Of a stretch of 64,000 bases of DNA, positions 9,295 through 16,824 are shown piece after piece. Position numbers and translations under genes: made by a program. Source of the stretch: Streptomyces sp. cf386 (GTDB lineage Bacteria > Actinomycetota > Actinomycetes > Streptomycetales > Streptomycetaceae). Below the pieces are notes generated by a model. That model saw nothing but the letters and a program-made list of their open reading frames with translations. It had not been told where the DNA came from and ran no database searches. The DNA lies in contig NZ_FNHV01000007.1 of assembly GCF_900103585.1 (NCBI RefSeq), forward strand, positions 453,357 to 517,356. The letters are read 5' to 3'. Numbering within the stretch: the first letter of the stretch is position 1; each line of letters begins with the position of its first letter.

Positions 9295-10098
9295 ATGGCT
9301 TCTCCCGACCAGGACCTCGCTCCCCTGCTCGACAAGAACGGCGTACGGCTCACCGTCGACGGCGCGATCGCGACGGTGACGCTGACCAACCCGGCCAAGC
9401 GCAACGCGCAGAGCCCCGCCCTGTGGCGGACGCTCGGCGAGGCCGGGCGGGCGCTGCCGGGCAGCGTGCGGGTGGTCGTGCTGCGCGGTGAGGGCAAGTC
9501 CTTCTCCGCCGGGCTCGACCGGCAGATGTTCACGCCCGACGGGATCGAGGGCGAGCCCTCCTTCATCGAACTCGCGCGTAGCAGCGACGGCGAACTCGAC
9601 GCTGCCATCGCCGAGTTCCAGGAGGGCTTCACCTGGTGGCGGCGCAACGACATCGTGTCGATCGCCGCCGTGCAGGGGCATGCCATCGGGGCGGGCTTCC
9701 AGCTCGCGCTCGCCTGTGACGTGCGCGTCGTCGCCGACGACGTGCAGTTCGCCATGCGTGAGACCAGCCTCGGGCTGGTGCCGGACCTGACGGGTACGCA
9801 CCCGCTGGTCGGGCTGGTCGGATACGGCCGCGCGCTGGAGATCTGCGTCACGGGTCGGTTCGTGCTGGCCGAGGAGGCTGTGAGCAGCGGCCTGGCCAAC
9901 CTCGCGGTGCCCTCCGAGCAGCTCGACGACGCCGTACGGGATCTGGCGGGGGCCATCGTGGCCGCGCCGCGGGATGCCGTGATCGAGACCAAGGCGCTGC
10001 TTCGTGGTGCCGTGGATCGGACGTACGACGAGCAGCGCGGTGCCGAGCGGGCCGCGCAGGCACGACGGCTGCGGGACCTGGCCGGCCTCGGCGAGTGA
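9295..10098 (+). CDS. enoyl-CoA hydratase/isomerase (crotonase) family protein
   Basis: A 267-residue crotonase-fold enzyme acting on acyl-CoA thioesters. The N-terminal core has GAIATVTLTNPAKRNAQSP (CoA-binding start), GEGKSFSAGLDRQMF (first oxyanion-hole loop) and QGHAIGAGFQLALACDVRV (second oxyanion loop). ETSLGLVPDLTGTHPL occupies the position of the catalytic glutamate region, with E in RETSLG present and D in VPDLTG. The substrate could be a fatty acyl-CoA in beta-oxidation, or the protein could be an isomerase. ATG at 9295 with GGAGG upstream. It is a single gene, convergent with the Asp23-like gene on the other strand. Confidence 0.88.
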   Translation: MASPDQDLAPLLDKNGVRLTVDGAIATVTLTNPAKRNAQSPALWRTLGEAGRALPGSVRVVVLRGEGKSFSAGLDRQMFTPDGIEGEPSFIELARSSDGELDAAIAEFQEGFTWWRRNDIVSIAAVQGHAIGAGFQLALACDVRVVADDVQFAMRETSLGLVPDLTGTHPLVGLVGYGRALEICVTGRFVLAEEAVSSGLANLAVPSEQLDDAVRDLAGAIVAAPRDAVIETKALLRGAVDRTYDEQRGAERAAQARRLRDLAGLGE

Positions 10099-10122
10099 CC
10101 TGTGCGACGAGTCATGAGCTGA

Positions 10123-10845
10123 TCAGCCGACGGCCGTGATCAGCACGGCCACCGTCGGGCGATCGGTCAGCGCCTCTCCCACCCACTCGCGGACCTCCCG
10201 GGCCACTTCCACGGCCCGGCGGTCTTGGCTCACCGCGAGCTCCACGCGCACATGCCGGTGCGGCAGGGCGGCCTCGTCCTGCCGTTCCTCGATGTGCACC
10301 GCATGGCCCAGCCCGCCCAGGGCGCCCGTCAGCTGAGTCACCCCCGGGACCATCAGGGCCGCGGTGGCGACGCGTTCCTCGTCGGGGCTCCCGGGCGCTG
10401 CGGCGCGCGGCGGCTCGGGCTGCCGTACGGGAGCGGGTTCGGCGTCCTCGTCGAGCAGGGCCGTCACCCGTAGGTCCACCTCGGTCACCGTCAGGCCGAG
10501 GAGGTCCGTCGCCGCTGCGGCCAGCAGACCGCGCAACCGCTCCGCTGTCGTCGGCAGCGGCTCGGTCGCCGTCGCCACGAAATCCGCCGTCACCCGGAGC
10601 GGGCCCGGCGACAGGGCGCTCGGCGGGGGAGGGACGGCGGCCTCGTGCGTGTCCTCCGGGTCGGTGTGCCCGATCCGGAGCGCGTCCAGCCGTACCCCTC
10701 GCATGTCCTCGACCGCGCGCCGCAGCACTGCCTCGGCCGCCCGCTCGGAGATCCACGCGCCGTCGTGCGCGGCGCCCAGGGGCAGCAGCCTGCCGAGCCC
10801 GAGCTGATGCCGGACTGCTTGGGTCCATCGGTCCGCGGTGGTCAT
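10123..10845 (-). CDS. Asp23-cluster protein, probably two degenerate Asp23-like modules
   Basis: A 240-residue protein that in other Streptomyces is named, from memory, 'nucleopolyhedrovirus P10 family protein', a label without functional meaning. My reading differs. The C-terminal part (VPGVTQLTGAL ... HRHVRVELAVSQD ... EVAREVREWVGEAL ... TVAVLITAVG) follows the Asp23 pattern of VxGV, an alternating strand, a helix with EVAxxVRExV and a last strand. The first half (ISERAAEAVLRRAVEDMRGV ... PLRVTADFV ... LRGLLAAAATDLLGLTVTEVDLRV) looks like a second copy. A Pro/Ala-rich linker joins them. It is divergent from, and 87 bases from, the Asp23 operon. Start could also be 18 bases upstream (10863). 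Confidence 0.65.
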   Translation of the reverse strand: MTTADRWTQAVRHQLGLGRLLPLGAAHDGAWISERAAEAVLRRAVEDMRGVRLDALRIGHTDPEDTHEAAVPPPPSALSPGPLRVTADFVATATEPLPTTAERLRGLLAAAATDLLGLTVTEVDLRVTALLDEDAEPAPVRQPEPPRAAAPGSPDEERVATAALMVPGVTQLTGALGGLGHAVHIEERQDEAALPHRHVRVELAVSQDRRAVEVAREVREWVGEALTDRPTVAVLITAVG

Positions 10846-10932
10846 GCCTCCAGCCTGCCGCATCCCTGGCGCGCGAACGCGTAACCATGCTTACGGTGGT
10901 CAAGGGACGACGACCGAAGGGGACGAACGGCC

Positions 10933-11409
10933 ATGACTGAGATGACGGAGCAGAACCGGGGGACGGAGGGCGAGACCCCCATCACCCGGAAGACGCAGGT
11001 GACCAAGCGCGGTGGCGGAGACCCCGGCGCCCGGGGCCGGACGAGCATCGCGGACGGCGTCGTGGAGAAGATCGCCGGGATGGCCGCACGCGATGTGGAC
11101 GGCGTGCACGCCATGGGCAGCGGACTGTCGCGGACCTTCGGGGCCGTGCGCGACCGGGTGCCGGGCGGGGCGAAGTCGGTGAGTCGGGGGGTGAAGGTCG
11201 AGGTCGGTGAGGTACAGGCCGCGCTCGACCTGGAGATCGTCGTCGAGTACGGCGTCTCGATCGGCGACGTGGCCCGGGACGTGCGCGAGAACGTGATCAC
11301 CGCCGTCGAGCGGATGACCGGCCTCGAAGTCGTCGAGGTCAACATCGCGGTGAGTGATGTGAAGCTTCCGGAGGAAGAGGAAGAGGAACCGGAGCGCCGG
11401 ATCCAGTGA
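10933..11409 (+). CDS. Asp23/Gls24 family envelope stress protein
   Basis: A 158-residue soluble protein, first gene of the operon. After a polar N-terminus (1-40) the Asp23 domain runs from GRTSIADGVVEKIAGMAARDVDGVHAM through VKVEVGEVQAALDLEIVVEYGVSIGDVARDVRENVITAVERMTGLEVVEVNIAVSDV, the diagnostic pattern. It ends in an acidic tail LPEEEEEEPERR. In Gram-positives Asp23 coats the inner face of the membrane through the anchor AmaP and protects the envelope; that role is inferred here from the AmaP-like gene at the end of the same operon. ATG at 10933. Confidence 0.92.
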   Translation: MTEMTEQNRGTEGETPITRKTQVTKRGGGDPGARGRTSIADGVVEKIAGMAARDVDGVHAMGSGLSRTFGAVRDRVPGGAKSVSRGVKVEVGEVQAALDLEIVVEYGVSIGDVARDVRENVITAVERMTGLEVVEVNIAVSDVKLPEEEEEEPERRIQ

Positions 11410-11468
11410 TGCGCCGGCGACCGGACAACGCAGCGACGGGGAGTCGCTGAGAAGCTGAGGAGCGCATC

Positions 11469-11654
11469 ATGAGCATGGCCGTGGTCGGCATGATCGCCGG
11501 CATGGCACTGGGCTTCGCCGGGTATTTCGGCGGATTCGGCGCCTTCTTGCTGGTGGCCGCCCTGGGTGCCGTCGGTTTTATCGCCGGACGGTTCCTGGAG
11601 GGCGAGTACGAGTTCGGTGACTTCTTCCGGCGCCGTGACGAACGGCGGAGGTGA
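11469..11654 (+). CDS. small membrane protein of the Asp23 operon (DUF2273-like)
   Basis: A 61-residue protein with two closely packed hydrophobic segments (about 3-19 and 23-42, Gly-rich) and a charged cytosolic tail FLEGEYEFGDFFRRRDERRR. A strong GAGGAG precedes the ATG. Position and size match the small membrane protein (DUF2273) found in Asp23/AmaP operons of Firmicutes and actinobacteria; sequence identity with that family is inferred, not tested. Its stop overlaps the next start (GTGA). Confidence 0.75.
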   Translation: MSMAVVGMIAGMALGFAGYFGGFGAFLLVAALGAVGFIAGRFLEGEYEFGDFFRRRDERRR

Positions 11655-12034
11655 CGTCCGTGAGCGGCGGGGCCGCGGAGCTCCGCAGACCGCCGGCCAC
11701 CGTCCCGGCCGGTGAGCGCGGGGCGACGCGGATCGCCGACCGGGTCGTCGTGAAGATCGCCTCACAGGCCGCACGTGAGGCGGTGGGGGAACTGGCCGAG
11801 GGCGCCGCCCGGCCGCAGGCCGTCGTCGTCGTGGCCCACGAGACCGCCCGGGTCCGGGTCCACGTCGAACTCGACTACCCCACCGACATCGGTGCCCGGT
11901 GCGCTGCCGTGCGTCGGCATGTCGCCGAGCGGGTAGGCGCGTTGGTGGGCATGGAGGTGCCGGAGGTCGCCGTGCATGTGGAGCGGCTGCATCCGGGGTC
12001 CGTGCAGGGCACGGCACAGGGGAGGACGCGATGA
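11651..12034 (+). CDS. second Asp23/Gls24 family protein
   Basis: A 127-residue, shorter paralogue of the first Asp23 gene. TRIADRVVVKIASQAAREAV corresponds to the first helix, VVVAHETARVRVHVELDYPTDIGARCAAVRRHVAERVGALVGMEVPEVAVHVERL to the strand-helix-strand end. It lacks the acidic tail of its paralogue. GTG at 11651 overlaps the preceding stop by four bases and its own TGA overlaps the following ATG, so it is translationally coupled on both sides. Confidence 0.85.
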   Translation: MTSVSGGAAELRRPPATVPAGERGATRIADRVVVKIASQAAREAVGELAEGAARPQAVVVVAHETARVRVHVELDYPTDIGARCAAVRRHVAERVGALVGMEVPEVAVHVERLHPGSVQGTAQGRTR

Positions 12035-12711
12035 GCGAGTCCCAGGGCTCCGAGGGCACCACACAACGACTGCCGGTCATGGAGAAGGCGACCGGACCCG
12101 ACACCCTCGACCAGTCGGCGTCGGCGGCGGACTACGAGCCCCCGCCCGCAGCCGACGGCGAGGGCGGCAAGGACGGCCGCTTCTGGTCGGCACGTCGCAT
12201 CCCGGCCGCGATCATGGCGCTCCTGCTCTTCCTCGTCGCCGGCTTCTTCCTGTACGACATCGCCTCCGTGCGCGCCGACCGGCCCGCCATGCACTGGCGC
12301 CGGGAACTGGCCGACCAGCTCGCCGAACGCCCTCTCGACGACATCTGGGTGCTCGTCGGCGCGGGCGTCGCCGCAGTCCTCGGCCTCTGGCTGCTCGTCC
12401 TGGCGACCACACCCGGCCTGCGGTCCGTCCTGCCGATGCGGCGCACCCACCCCGACGTCCGCGCCGGACTCCACCGCGACCTGGCCGCGCTCGTCCTGCG
12501 CGACCGGGCGATGGAGGTCTCCGGCGTCCAGTCGGTACGGGTACGGATGCGCCGGTCCCGGGCCGATGTCCGCGCCGTCTCGCACTTCCGCGAACTGGAC
12601 GACGTACGCGCCGACCTGGATGCCACGCTCGCCGACGCGATCAGGGGCCTGGGCCTGTCCCGGCCGCCCGCGCTGTCGGTGCGGGTACGGCGGCTCGGAC
12701 GGAAGGGGTGA
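12031..12711 (+). CDS. DUF6286-type membrane protein of the Asp23 operon
   Basis: A 226-residue protein. A cytosolic, Pro/Ala/Asp-rich N-terminus (1-57) is followed by a membrane segment IPAAIMALLLFLVAGFFLYD (about 57-76), an outside loop, and a second segment (about 109-128, LVGAGVAAVLGLWLLVLATT). The C-terminal ~95 residues (LHRDLAALVLRDRAMEVSGVQSVRVRM ... DVRADLDATLADAIRGLGL ... LSVRVRRLGRKG) look like a divergent Asp23 module facing the cytosol. It has the same two-helix plus Asp23-like layout as the next gene, AmaP, so the two are likely related. ATG overlaps the previous stop (ATGA). Confidence 0.75.
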   Translation: MSESQGSEGTTQRLPVMEKATGPDTLDQSASAADYEPPPAADGEGGKDGRFWSARRIPAAIMALLLFLVAGFFLYDIASVRADRPAMHWRRELADQLAERPLDDIWVLVGAGVAAVLGLWLLVLATTPGLRSVLPMRRTHPDVRAGLHRDLAALVLRDRAMEVSGVQSVRVRMRRSRADVRAVSHFRELDDVRADLDATLADAIRGLGLSRPPALSVRVRRLGRKG

Positions 12712-13295
12712 GGACCGTGCTCAGGGTGGTCAACCGGGTGCTGATCGGGCTCGTCGGGCTGGTGCTGCTCGTGATCGGCGGGTCCGTACTGGCCGTGGGA
12801 CTCGGGCTGGAACCCCCGTCCTGGTGGATCCACGACGACCGGCACGACGTCCTGCTCAGCGACGCCGAGCGGACCCGCTGGCGGGACGACGCCTGGTGGT
12901 GGCCGGCGGTCATCGCCGTACTGGCCGTCCTGGTCCTGCTCGCCCTGTGGTGGCTGACCGCGAACCTGCGCCGGCGCCGTCTCGCCGAGGTCCTGGTCGA
13001 CACCGGCGACGGCGCGGGCGCCCTGCTGCGGGGCCGGGCCCTGGAGAACGTACTGGCGAGCGAGGCGGCGGGCCTGGAGGGCGTGCAGCGGGCCCAGGCC
13101 CAGCTGACGGGCAGACGCAGCGCTCCCGAGGCCCGCGTACGCCTCCTGCTGGAACCGCACGTGGACCCCGGGACGGCACTGAACGACCTCACCGGCCATG
13201 CCCTGGCCCATGCCCGCAATTCAGCGGGCTTGGCGGAATTGCCGACGGAGGTTCGACTCAAGGGTGTCAAACACCGTGCGGAAAGGGTCAGTTAG
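12708..13295 (+). CDS. amaP: AmaP-type alkaline shock membrane anchor
   Basis: A 195-residue protein with two membrane segments (about 8-32, VNRVLIGLVGLVLLVIGGSVLAVGLG, and about 64-84, WWPAVIAVLAVLVLLALWWLT), the AmaP hairpin topology. It ends in a cytosolic domain (GRALENVLASEAAGLEGVQRAQAQL ... EARVRLLLEPHVDPGTALNDL) with the Asp23-like arrangement reported for the AmaP C-terminus. In Staphylococcus AmaP tethers Asp23 to the membrane. GTG at 12708 overlaps the previous stop. It is the last gene of the operon and runs convergent to the SDR gene with 15 bases between the stops. Confidence 0.8.
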   Translation: MRTVLRVVNRVLIGLVGLVLLVIGGSVLAVGLGLEPPSWWIHDDRHDVLLSDAERTRWRDDAWWWPAVIAVLAVLVLLALWWLTANLRRRRLAEVLVDTGDGAGALLRGRALENVLASEAAGLEGVQRAQAQLTGRRSAPEARVRLLLEPHVDPGTALNDLTGHALAHARNSAGLAELPTEVRLKGVKHRAERVS

Positions 13296-13310
13296 AAGGG
13301 CAACGGTCAG

Positions 13311-14066
13311 TTAGAACCCGTGTCGCATGCCGCCGTCCACCGGCAGCATGATCCCCGTCAAATAGGAAGCCGCCGGAGACAGCAAAAACGCGGCCGCGCG
13401 TCCGAATTCCTCCGGTGCCCCGTACCGCCGCAGCGGAATACGTGCCTCGTGCGCGGCCCGCGTGGCCTCCGGGTCCGCGGACATTCCGTCCAGCTCCCGC
13501 ACCCGGTCCGTGTCGATGCGCGCCGGAAGCAACCCGACGACCCGAATGCCCCGCGGCCCCAATTCGTCCGCGAGGGACTTGGCGAACCCGGCGAGCCCCG
13601 GCCGCAGTCCGTTGGAAATGGTCAGCCCCGGAATCGGCTCGTGCACCGACCCCGACAGCACGAACCCGATGACGCCTCCCGTCTCCAGTTCGGCCGCCGC
13701 GGCCCGCGCCAGCCGCACCGCGCCCAGGAACACCGACTCGAACGCCGACTGCCACTGCTCGTCCGTGTTGTCGGCGACAAATCCCGGAGCCGGTCCGCCG
13801 ACGCTGATGAAAATGCCGTCGAATCCGCCGAAGGCGTCCCGCGCGACAGCGATGAGCCGCCCGGCCGCCTCCGGATCGGCGTTGTCGACGGCCACCCCGA
13901 CGGCGTTCGGCCCCAGCTCGGTCGCGGCCGCGGCGACCCGCTCCTCGTCCCGGCCGGTCAGGACGACCTTCGCCCCGTCGGCCACCAGTTCACGCGCGGC
14001 GGCGTTGCCCAGGCCACGGGTGGCCCCCGTGACGACGTACACCCGGTCCTTCAGTCCAAGATCCAT
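13311..14066 (-). CDS. SDR-fold protein lacking the catalytic Tyr-x3-Lys
   Basis: A 251-residue short-chain dehydrogenase-fold protein. The N-terminus is canonical (VTGATRGLGNAAARELV, and VDNADPEAAG for the second acidic pocket). The family NNAG motif is replaced by ISVGGPAPG, and where YxxxK should stand the sequence reads TISNGLRPGLAGFAKSLADELG, so the Tyr is Asn and the Lys is Arg. The C-terminal YLTGIMLPVDGGMRHGF is typical of FabG-like SDRs. This fits the group described as FabG-like but with an imperfect catalytic tetrad. It may be a binding or regulatory protein or use different chemistry. It begins 5 bases after the GH15 stop, so the two are coupled. Confidence 0.85.
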   Translation of the reverse strand: MDLGLKDRVYVVTGATRGLGNAAARELVADGAKVVLTGRDEERVAAAATELGPNAVGVAVDNADPEAAGRLIAVARDAFGGFDGIFISVGGPAPGFVADNTDEQWQSAFESVFLGAVRLARAAAAELETGGVIGFVLSGSVHEPIPGLTISNGLRPGLAGFAKSLADELGPRGIRVVGLLPARIDTDRVRELDGMSADPEATRAAHEARIPLRRYGAPEEFGRAAAFLLSPAASYLTGIMLPVDGGMRHGF

Positions 14067-14070
14067 GTTC

Positions 14071-15855
14071 CTATCCTGCCCGGTCGCCCCCGAACAGGGC
14101 GAGAGCGGTGTTCACCAGGCCGATGTGGCTGAAGGCCTGCGGGAAGTTGCCGAGCTGGTGGCCGGCCACGGGGTCGTACTCCTCGGACAGCAGGCCCACG
14201 TCGTTGGCGAGGTGCACCAGACGGTCGAACAGCTCATGCGCCTCCTGCGTACGTCCTGTCATGTGCAGCGCCTCCGCGAGCCAGAACGAGCAGGCCAGGA
14301 AGGTGCCCTCACCGCCGGGGAGTCCGTCGACGGGCGTCTCCTGGCTGTAGCGGCGCAGAAAGCCGTCATGGCTGAGCTCGGCGCGGATCGCGTCGATGGT
14401 GCCGATGACGCGCGGGTCGTCGGGCGGCAGGAAGCCGACGCGCGGGATGAGCAGCAGGGCGGCGTCGAGTTCACGGGAGCCGTAGTACTGCGTGAAGGTG
14501 TTCCGCTCGGCGTCGTACCCCTTCTCGCACACCTCGCGGTGCACCTCGTCGCGGAACTCCCGCCAGCCGGCGAGGTCGCCCTCCAGCGACGGGTTCTCCT
14601 CCAGCGTGCGCACCGCCCGGTCCGCGGCCACCCACACCATCACCTTCGAGTGCACGAAGTGCCGGCGCCCGCCCCGCACCTCCCACAGCCCCTCGTCGGG
14701 CTGCCTCCACTGCGAGCTCAGCCAGTCGATGAGGGCGGCCTGGATCGCCCAGATGTGCGGCTTGCTGGGCAGTCCCGCGTCCCGGGCCAGCGCCAGGGTG
14801 TCCATGACCTCGCCGTACACGTCCAACTGGAGCTGTTCCACGGCCTGGTTGCCGATGCGTACGGGGGCGGAGCCGGCGAAGCCGGACAGCCACGGCACCT
14901 CGAACTCGGGCAGCCGCCGCTCGCCTGCCAGGCCGTACATGATCCGCAGGTCCGCCGGGTCACCGGCGACCGCGCGCAGCAGCCAGTCGCGCCAGGCCTC
15001 CGCCTCCGCCCGGTAGCCCGCCGACAGGCCCACGTTCAGGGTGAGGGTGGAGTCGCGCAGCCAGCAGTAGCGGTAGTCCCAGTTGCGGACGCCGCCGATC
15101 TCCTCGGGGAGCGAGGTGGTGGGGGCGGCGACGATGCCGCCGGTCGGGCGGTAGGTGAGGGCCTTCAGGGTGATCAGGGAGCGGATGACGGCGTCGCGGT
15201 ACGGACCGGCGTAGTGGCAGTGCCCCACCCACTTCTGCCAGTCGCGGATGCTGACGCGCAACGCCTTGTACGGGTCGACGAGCGGCGGGCGCGGCTCGTG
15301 CGAGGGGTGCCAGGTGAGGACGAACGCGACCTGCTCGCCGGCCTCGACCGTGAACTCCGAGTGCGTACCGAAGTCCTCGCCCCAGGTGTGCACCGCGGGT
15401 TCGCTACGCAGCCAGACCGAGTCCGGTCCGGCGACGGCCACCCGGTGGCCGCGGGACTTGCGCACCCAGGGGACGATCGCCCCGTAGTCGAACCGGAGCC
15501 GCAGGGTGCTGCGCACCGTGACCCGGCCGCCCAGTCCCTCCACGATGCGTACGAGGTCGGGGGCACGGTCACGTTGGGGCATCAGGTCGGTGACGCGGAT
15601 CGCCCCCTCGGCCGTCTCCCACTCGGTGTCCAGCACCAAGGTGTCCGGGCGGTACGCGCGGCGGGTGCAGAGCCCCTTCGCATGCTTGGGGGCGATGCGC
15701 CAGTGGCCGTTGTCCTTGCCACCGAGAAGCTTGGCGAAACAGGCGGCCGAATCGAAGCGGGGCAGACACAGCCAGTCGACGGATCCGTCCCTGCCGACCA
15801 GGGCGGCCGTCTGCTCGTCACCGATGAGGGCGTAGTCCTCGATGCGCGGGTGCAC
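14071..15855 (-). CDS. GH15-family glycosidase (trehalase- or glucoamylase-like)
   Basis: A 594-residue cytosolic glycoside hydrolase. MHPRIEDYALIGDEQTAALVGRDGSVDWLCLPRFDS is the standard start of the bacterial GH15 N-terminal beta-domain. The (alpha/alpha)6 barrel follows from about residue 220, with IGGVRNWDYRYCWLRDSTLTL (active-site region) and DEGLWEVRGGRRHFVHSKVMVWVAADR, which carries the catalytic glutamate of the first half. Mycobacterial relatives with this layout are trehalases, others are alpha-glucosidases acting on isomaltose or maltose. No signal peptide. GTG start at 15855, no strong ribosome site. It forms a likely operon with the SDR gene downstream. Confidence 0.9.
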   Translation of the reverse strand: MHPRIEDYALIGDEQTAALVGRDGSVDWLCLPRFDSAACFAKLLGGKDNGHWRIAPKHAKGLCTRRAYRPDTLVLDTEWETAEGAIRVTDLMPQRDRAPDLVRIVEGLGGRVTVRSTLRLRFDYGAIVPWVRKSRGHRVAVAGPDSVWLRSEPAVHTWGEDFGTHSEFTVEAGEQVAFVLTWHPSHEPRPPLVDPYKALRVSIRDWQKWVGHCHYAGPYRDAVIRSLITLKALTYRPTGGIVAAPTTSLPEEIGGVRNWDYRYCWLRDSTLTLNVGLSAGYRAEAEAWRDWLLRAVAGDPADLRIMYGLAGERRLPEFEVPWLSGFAGSAPVRIGNQAVEQLQLDVYGEVMDTLALARDAGLPSKPHIWAIQAALIDWLSSQWRQPDEGLWEVRGGRRHFVHSKVMVWVAADRAVRTLEENPSLEGDLAGWREFRDEVHREVCEKGYDAERNTFTQYYGSRELDAALLLIPRVGFLPPDDPRVIGTIDAIRAELSHDGFLRRYSQETPVDGLPGGEGTFLACSFWLAEALHMTGRTQEAHELFDRLVHLANDVGLLSEEYDPVAGHQLGNFPQAFSHIGLVNTALALFGGDRAG

Positions 15856-15940
15856 GCAAGTGCGGGTTCCCCAAGGGGTGGTGGGCCAATCAGGGTGGGG
15901 CCGGGGGAGTGATACGGGAGGGTGGTGACGGGGAGCGGCG

Positions 15941-16252
15941 TCAGGGGTGGGGCCCGGTGAGTTGCCCGCTCGCCGCGGAGCCGGTGTCCGAGAAGATGAC
16001 GCCGGGATCCGTCGGGGCCTGGTTGAGGACCCACAGGCCGATCAGGGTGGCCAGGGCGAACACGACCGCGATGAGGACGGCGAGGACGAGTCGGCGTCGG
16101 CGTTCCCGGCGCAGCCACTCGCCGCGTGCCGTGCGGTAGGCGTCGGGCGCCGCCTGCACCCCGTCGGCGAGAGCGGAGAGCGCCTCGCGCAGCTCCCGCT
16201 CCGTGCGGTCCGGACCGGTGCCCCGCGACGGAGTCACATCTCGATACGTCAT
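15941..16252 (-). CDS. single-pass membrane protein linked to a sigma factor
   Basis: A 103-residue protein: cytosolic acidic/polar N-terminus (1-44, ERELREALSALADGVQAAPDAY), a basic stretch RGEWLRRERRRR, one membrane helix (about 55-72, LVLAVLIAVVFALATLIGLWVL) and a short outside tail. ATG overlaps the sigma stop by four bases. The N-terminus with RExLxxLADGVQ resembles the start of many actinobacterial anti-sigma-like small membrane proteins, but no zinc HxxxCxxC motif is present, so anti-sigma function is only suggested by context. Confidence 0.7.
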   Translation of the reverse strand: MTYRDVTPSRGTGPDRTERELREALSALADGVQAAPDAYRTARGEWLRRERRRRLVLAVLIAVVFALATLIGLWVLNQAPTDPGVIFSDTGSAASGQLTGPHP

Positions 16253-16824
16253 CGCCGGGCCTCCATCGCCTGGGTCAGGGCGGCGAGGCCGCGTGCCGTA
16301 TGGGTTTTGACGGAGCCGCAGGAGATCCCCATCGCCGCGGCGATCTCGCTCTCCTTCAGCCCGAGCCAGTGCCGCAGCACCAGCGCCTCGCGCTGCCGGG
16401 CGGGCAGCTGCTGGAGCGCGTCGATCAGCACACGCTGGTCGTCGTGCAGCAGCGCGGTGCTCTCGGCGGAGGCGACGACCTCGACCTGCTCCGGCTTCTC
16501 GACGTGCTTGCGGGCCACTTGGAGGTGCCGTATCCGCATCCGCGTCAGATTGCACACCGTGGAGCGCAGATACGCCTCCGCCGCCTCGGCGTCCCGCAGC
16601 CGCCGCCACTTCCGGTAGATCTGGTAGTAGGCCTCGGCGACCACGTTCTCCGGGTCGTCGGCGCCGAGCAGGACGGCGAGGCGCAGCATCGAGGAGTAGT
16701 GCAGCTCGAACAGACGGGCCAGACCGGCCTCGCGCTCCAGGTCGGCCGGGTCGCTCACCGCGGGGGCGAGGGGCACGGCGGGTACCGCAGCAGTACCGGC
16801 CTCGTGTCTCAGGTGCTGTCTCAC
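16249..16824 (-). CDS. ECF-like (SigE-family) sigma factor
   Basis: A 191-residue sigma-70 family protein of the extracytoplasmic-function type. Region 2: ARLFELHYSSMLRLAVLLGADDPENVVAEAYYQIYRKWRRLRD and AYLRSTVCNLTRMRIRHLQVARKH. Region 4: LIDALQQLPARQREALVLRHWLGLKESEIAAAMGISCGSVKTHTARGLAAL, a complete helix-turn-helix for -35 recognition. Regions 1 and 3 are absent. GTG at 16824 overlaps the symporter stop by four bases, and its own stop overlaps the next start, so symporter, sigma and membrane protein are coupled. A sigma factor cotranscribed behind a transporter suggests solute-dependent control, which is inference. Confidence 0.9.
   Translation of the reverse strand: MRQHLRHEAGTAAVPAVPLAPAVSDPADLEREAGLARLFELHYSSMLRLAVLLGADDPENVVAEAYYQIYRKWRRLRDAEAAEAYLRSTVCNLTRMRIRHLQVARKHVEKPEQVEVVASAESTALLHDDQRVLIDALQQLPARQREALVLRHWLGLKESEIAAAMGISCGSVKTHTARGLAALTQAMEARR

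Noticed and set aside
14071..15855. GH15 protein named as glucoamylase
   Set aside because: It lacks a signal peptide and starch-binding domain, and close actinobacterial relatives include trehalases, so I leave the substrate open.
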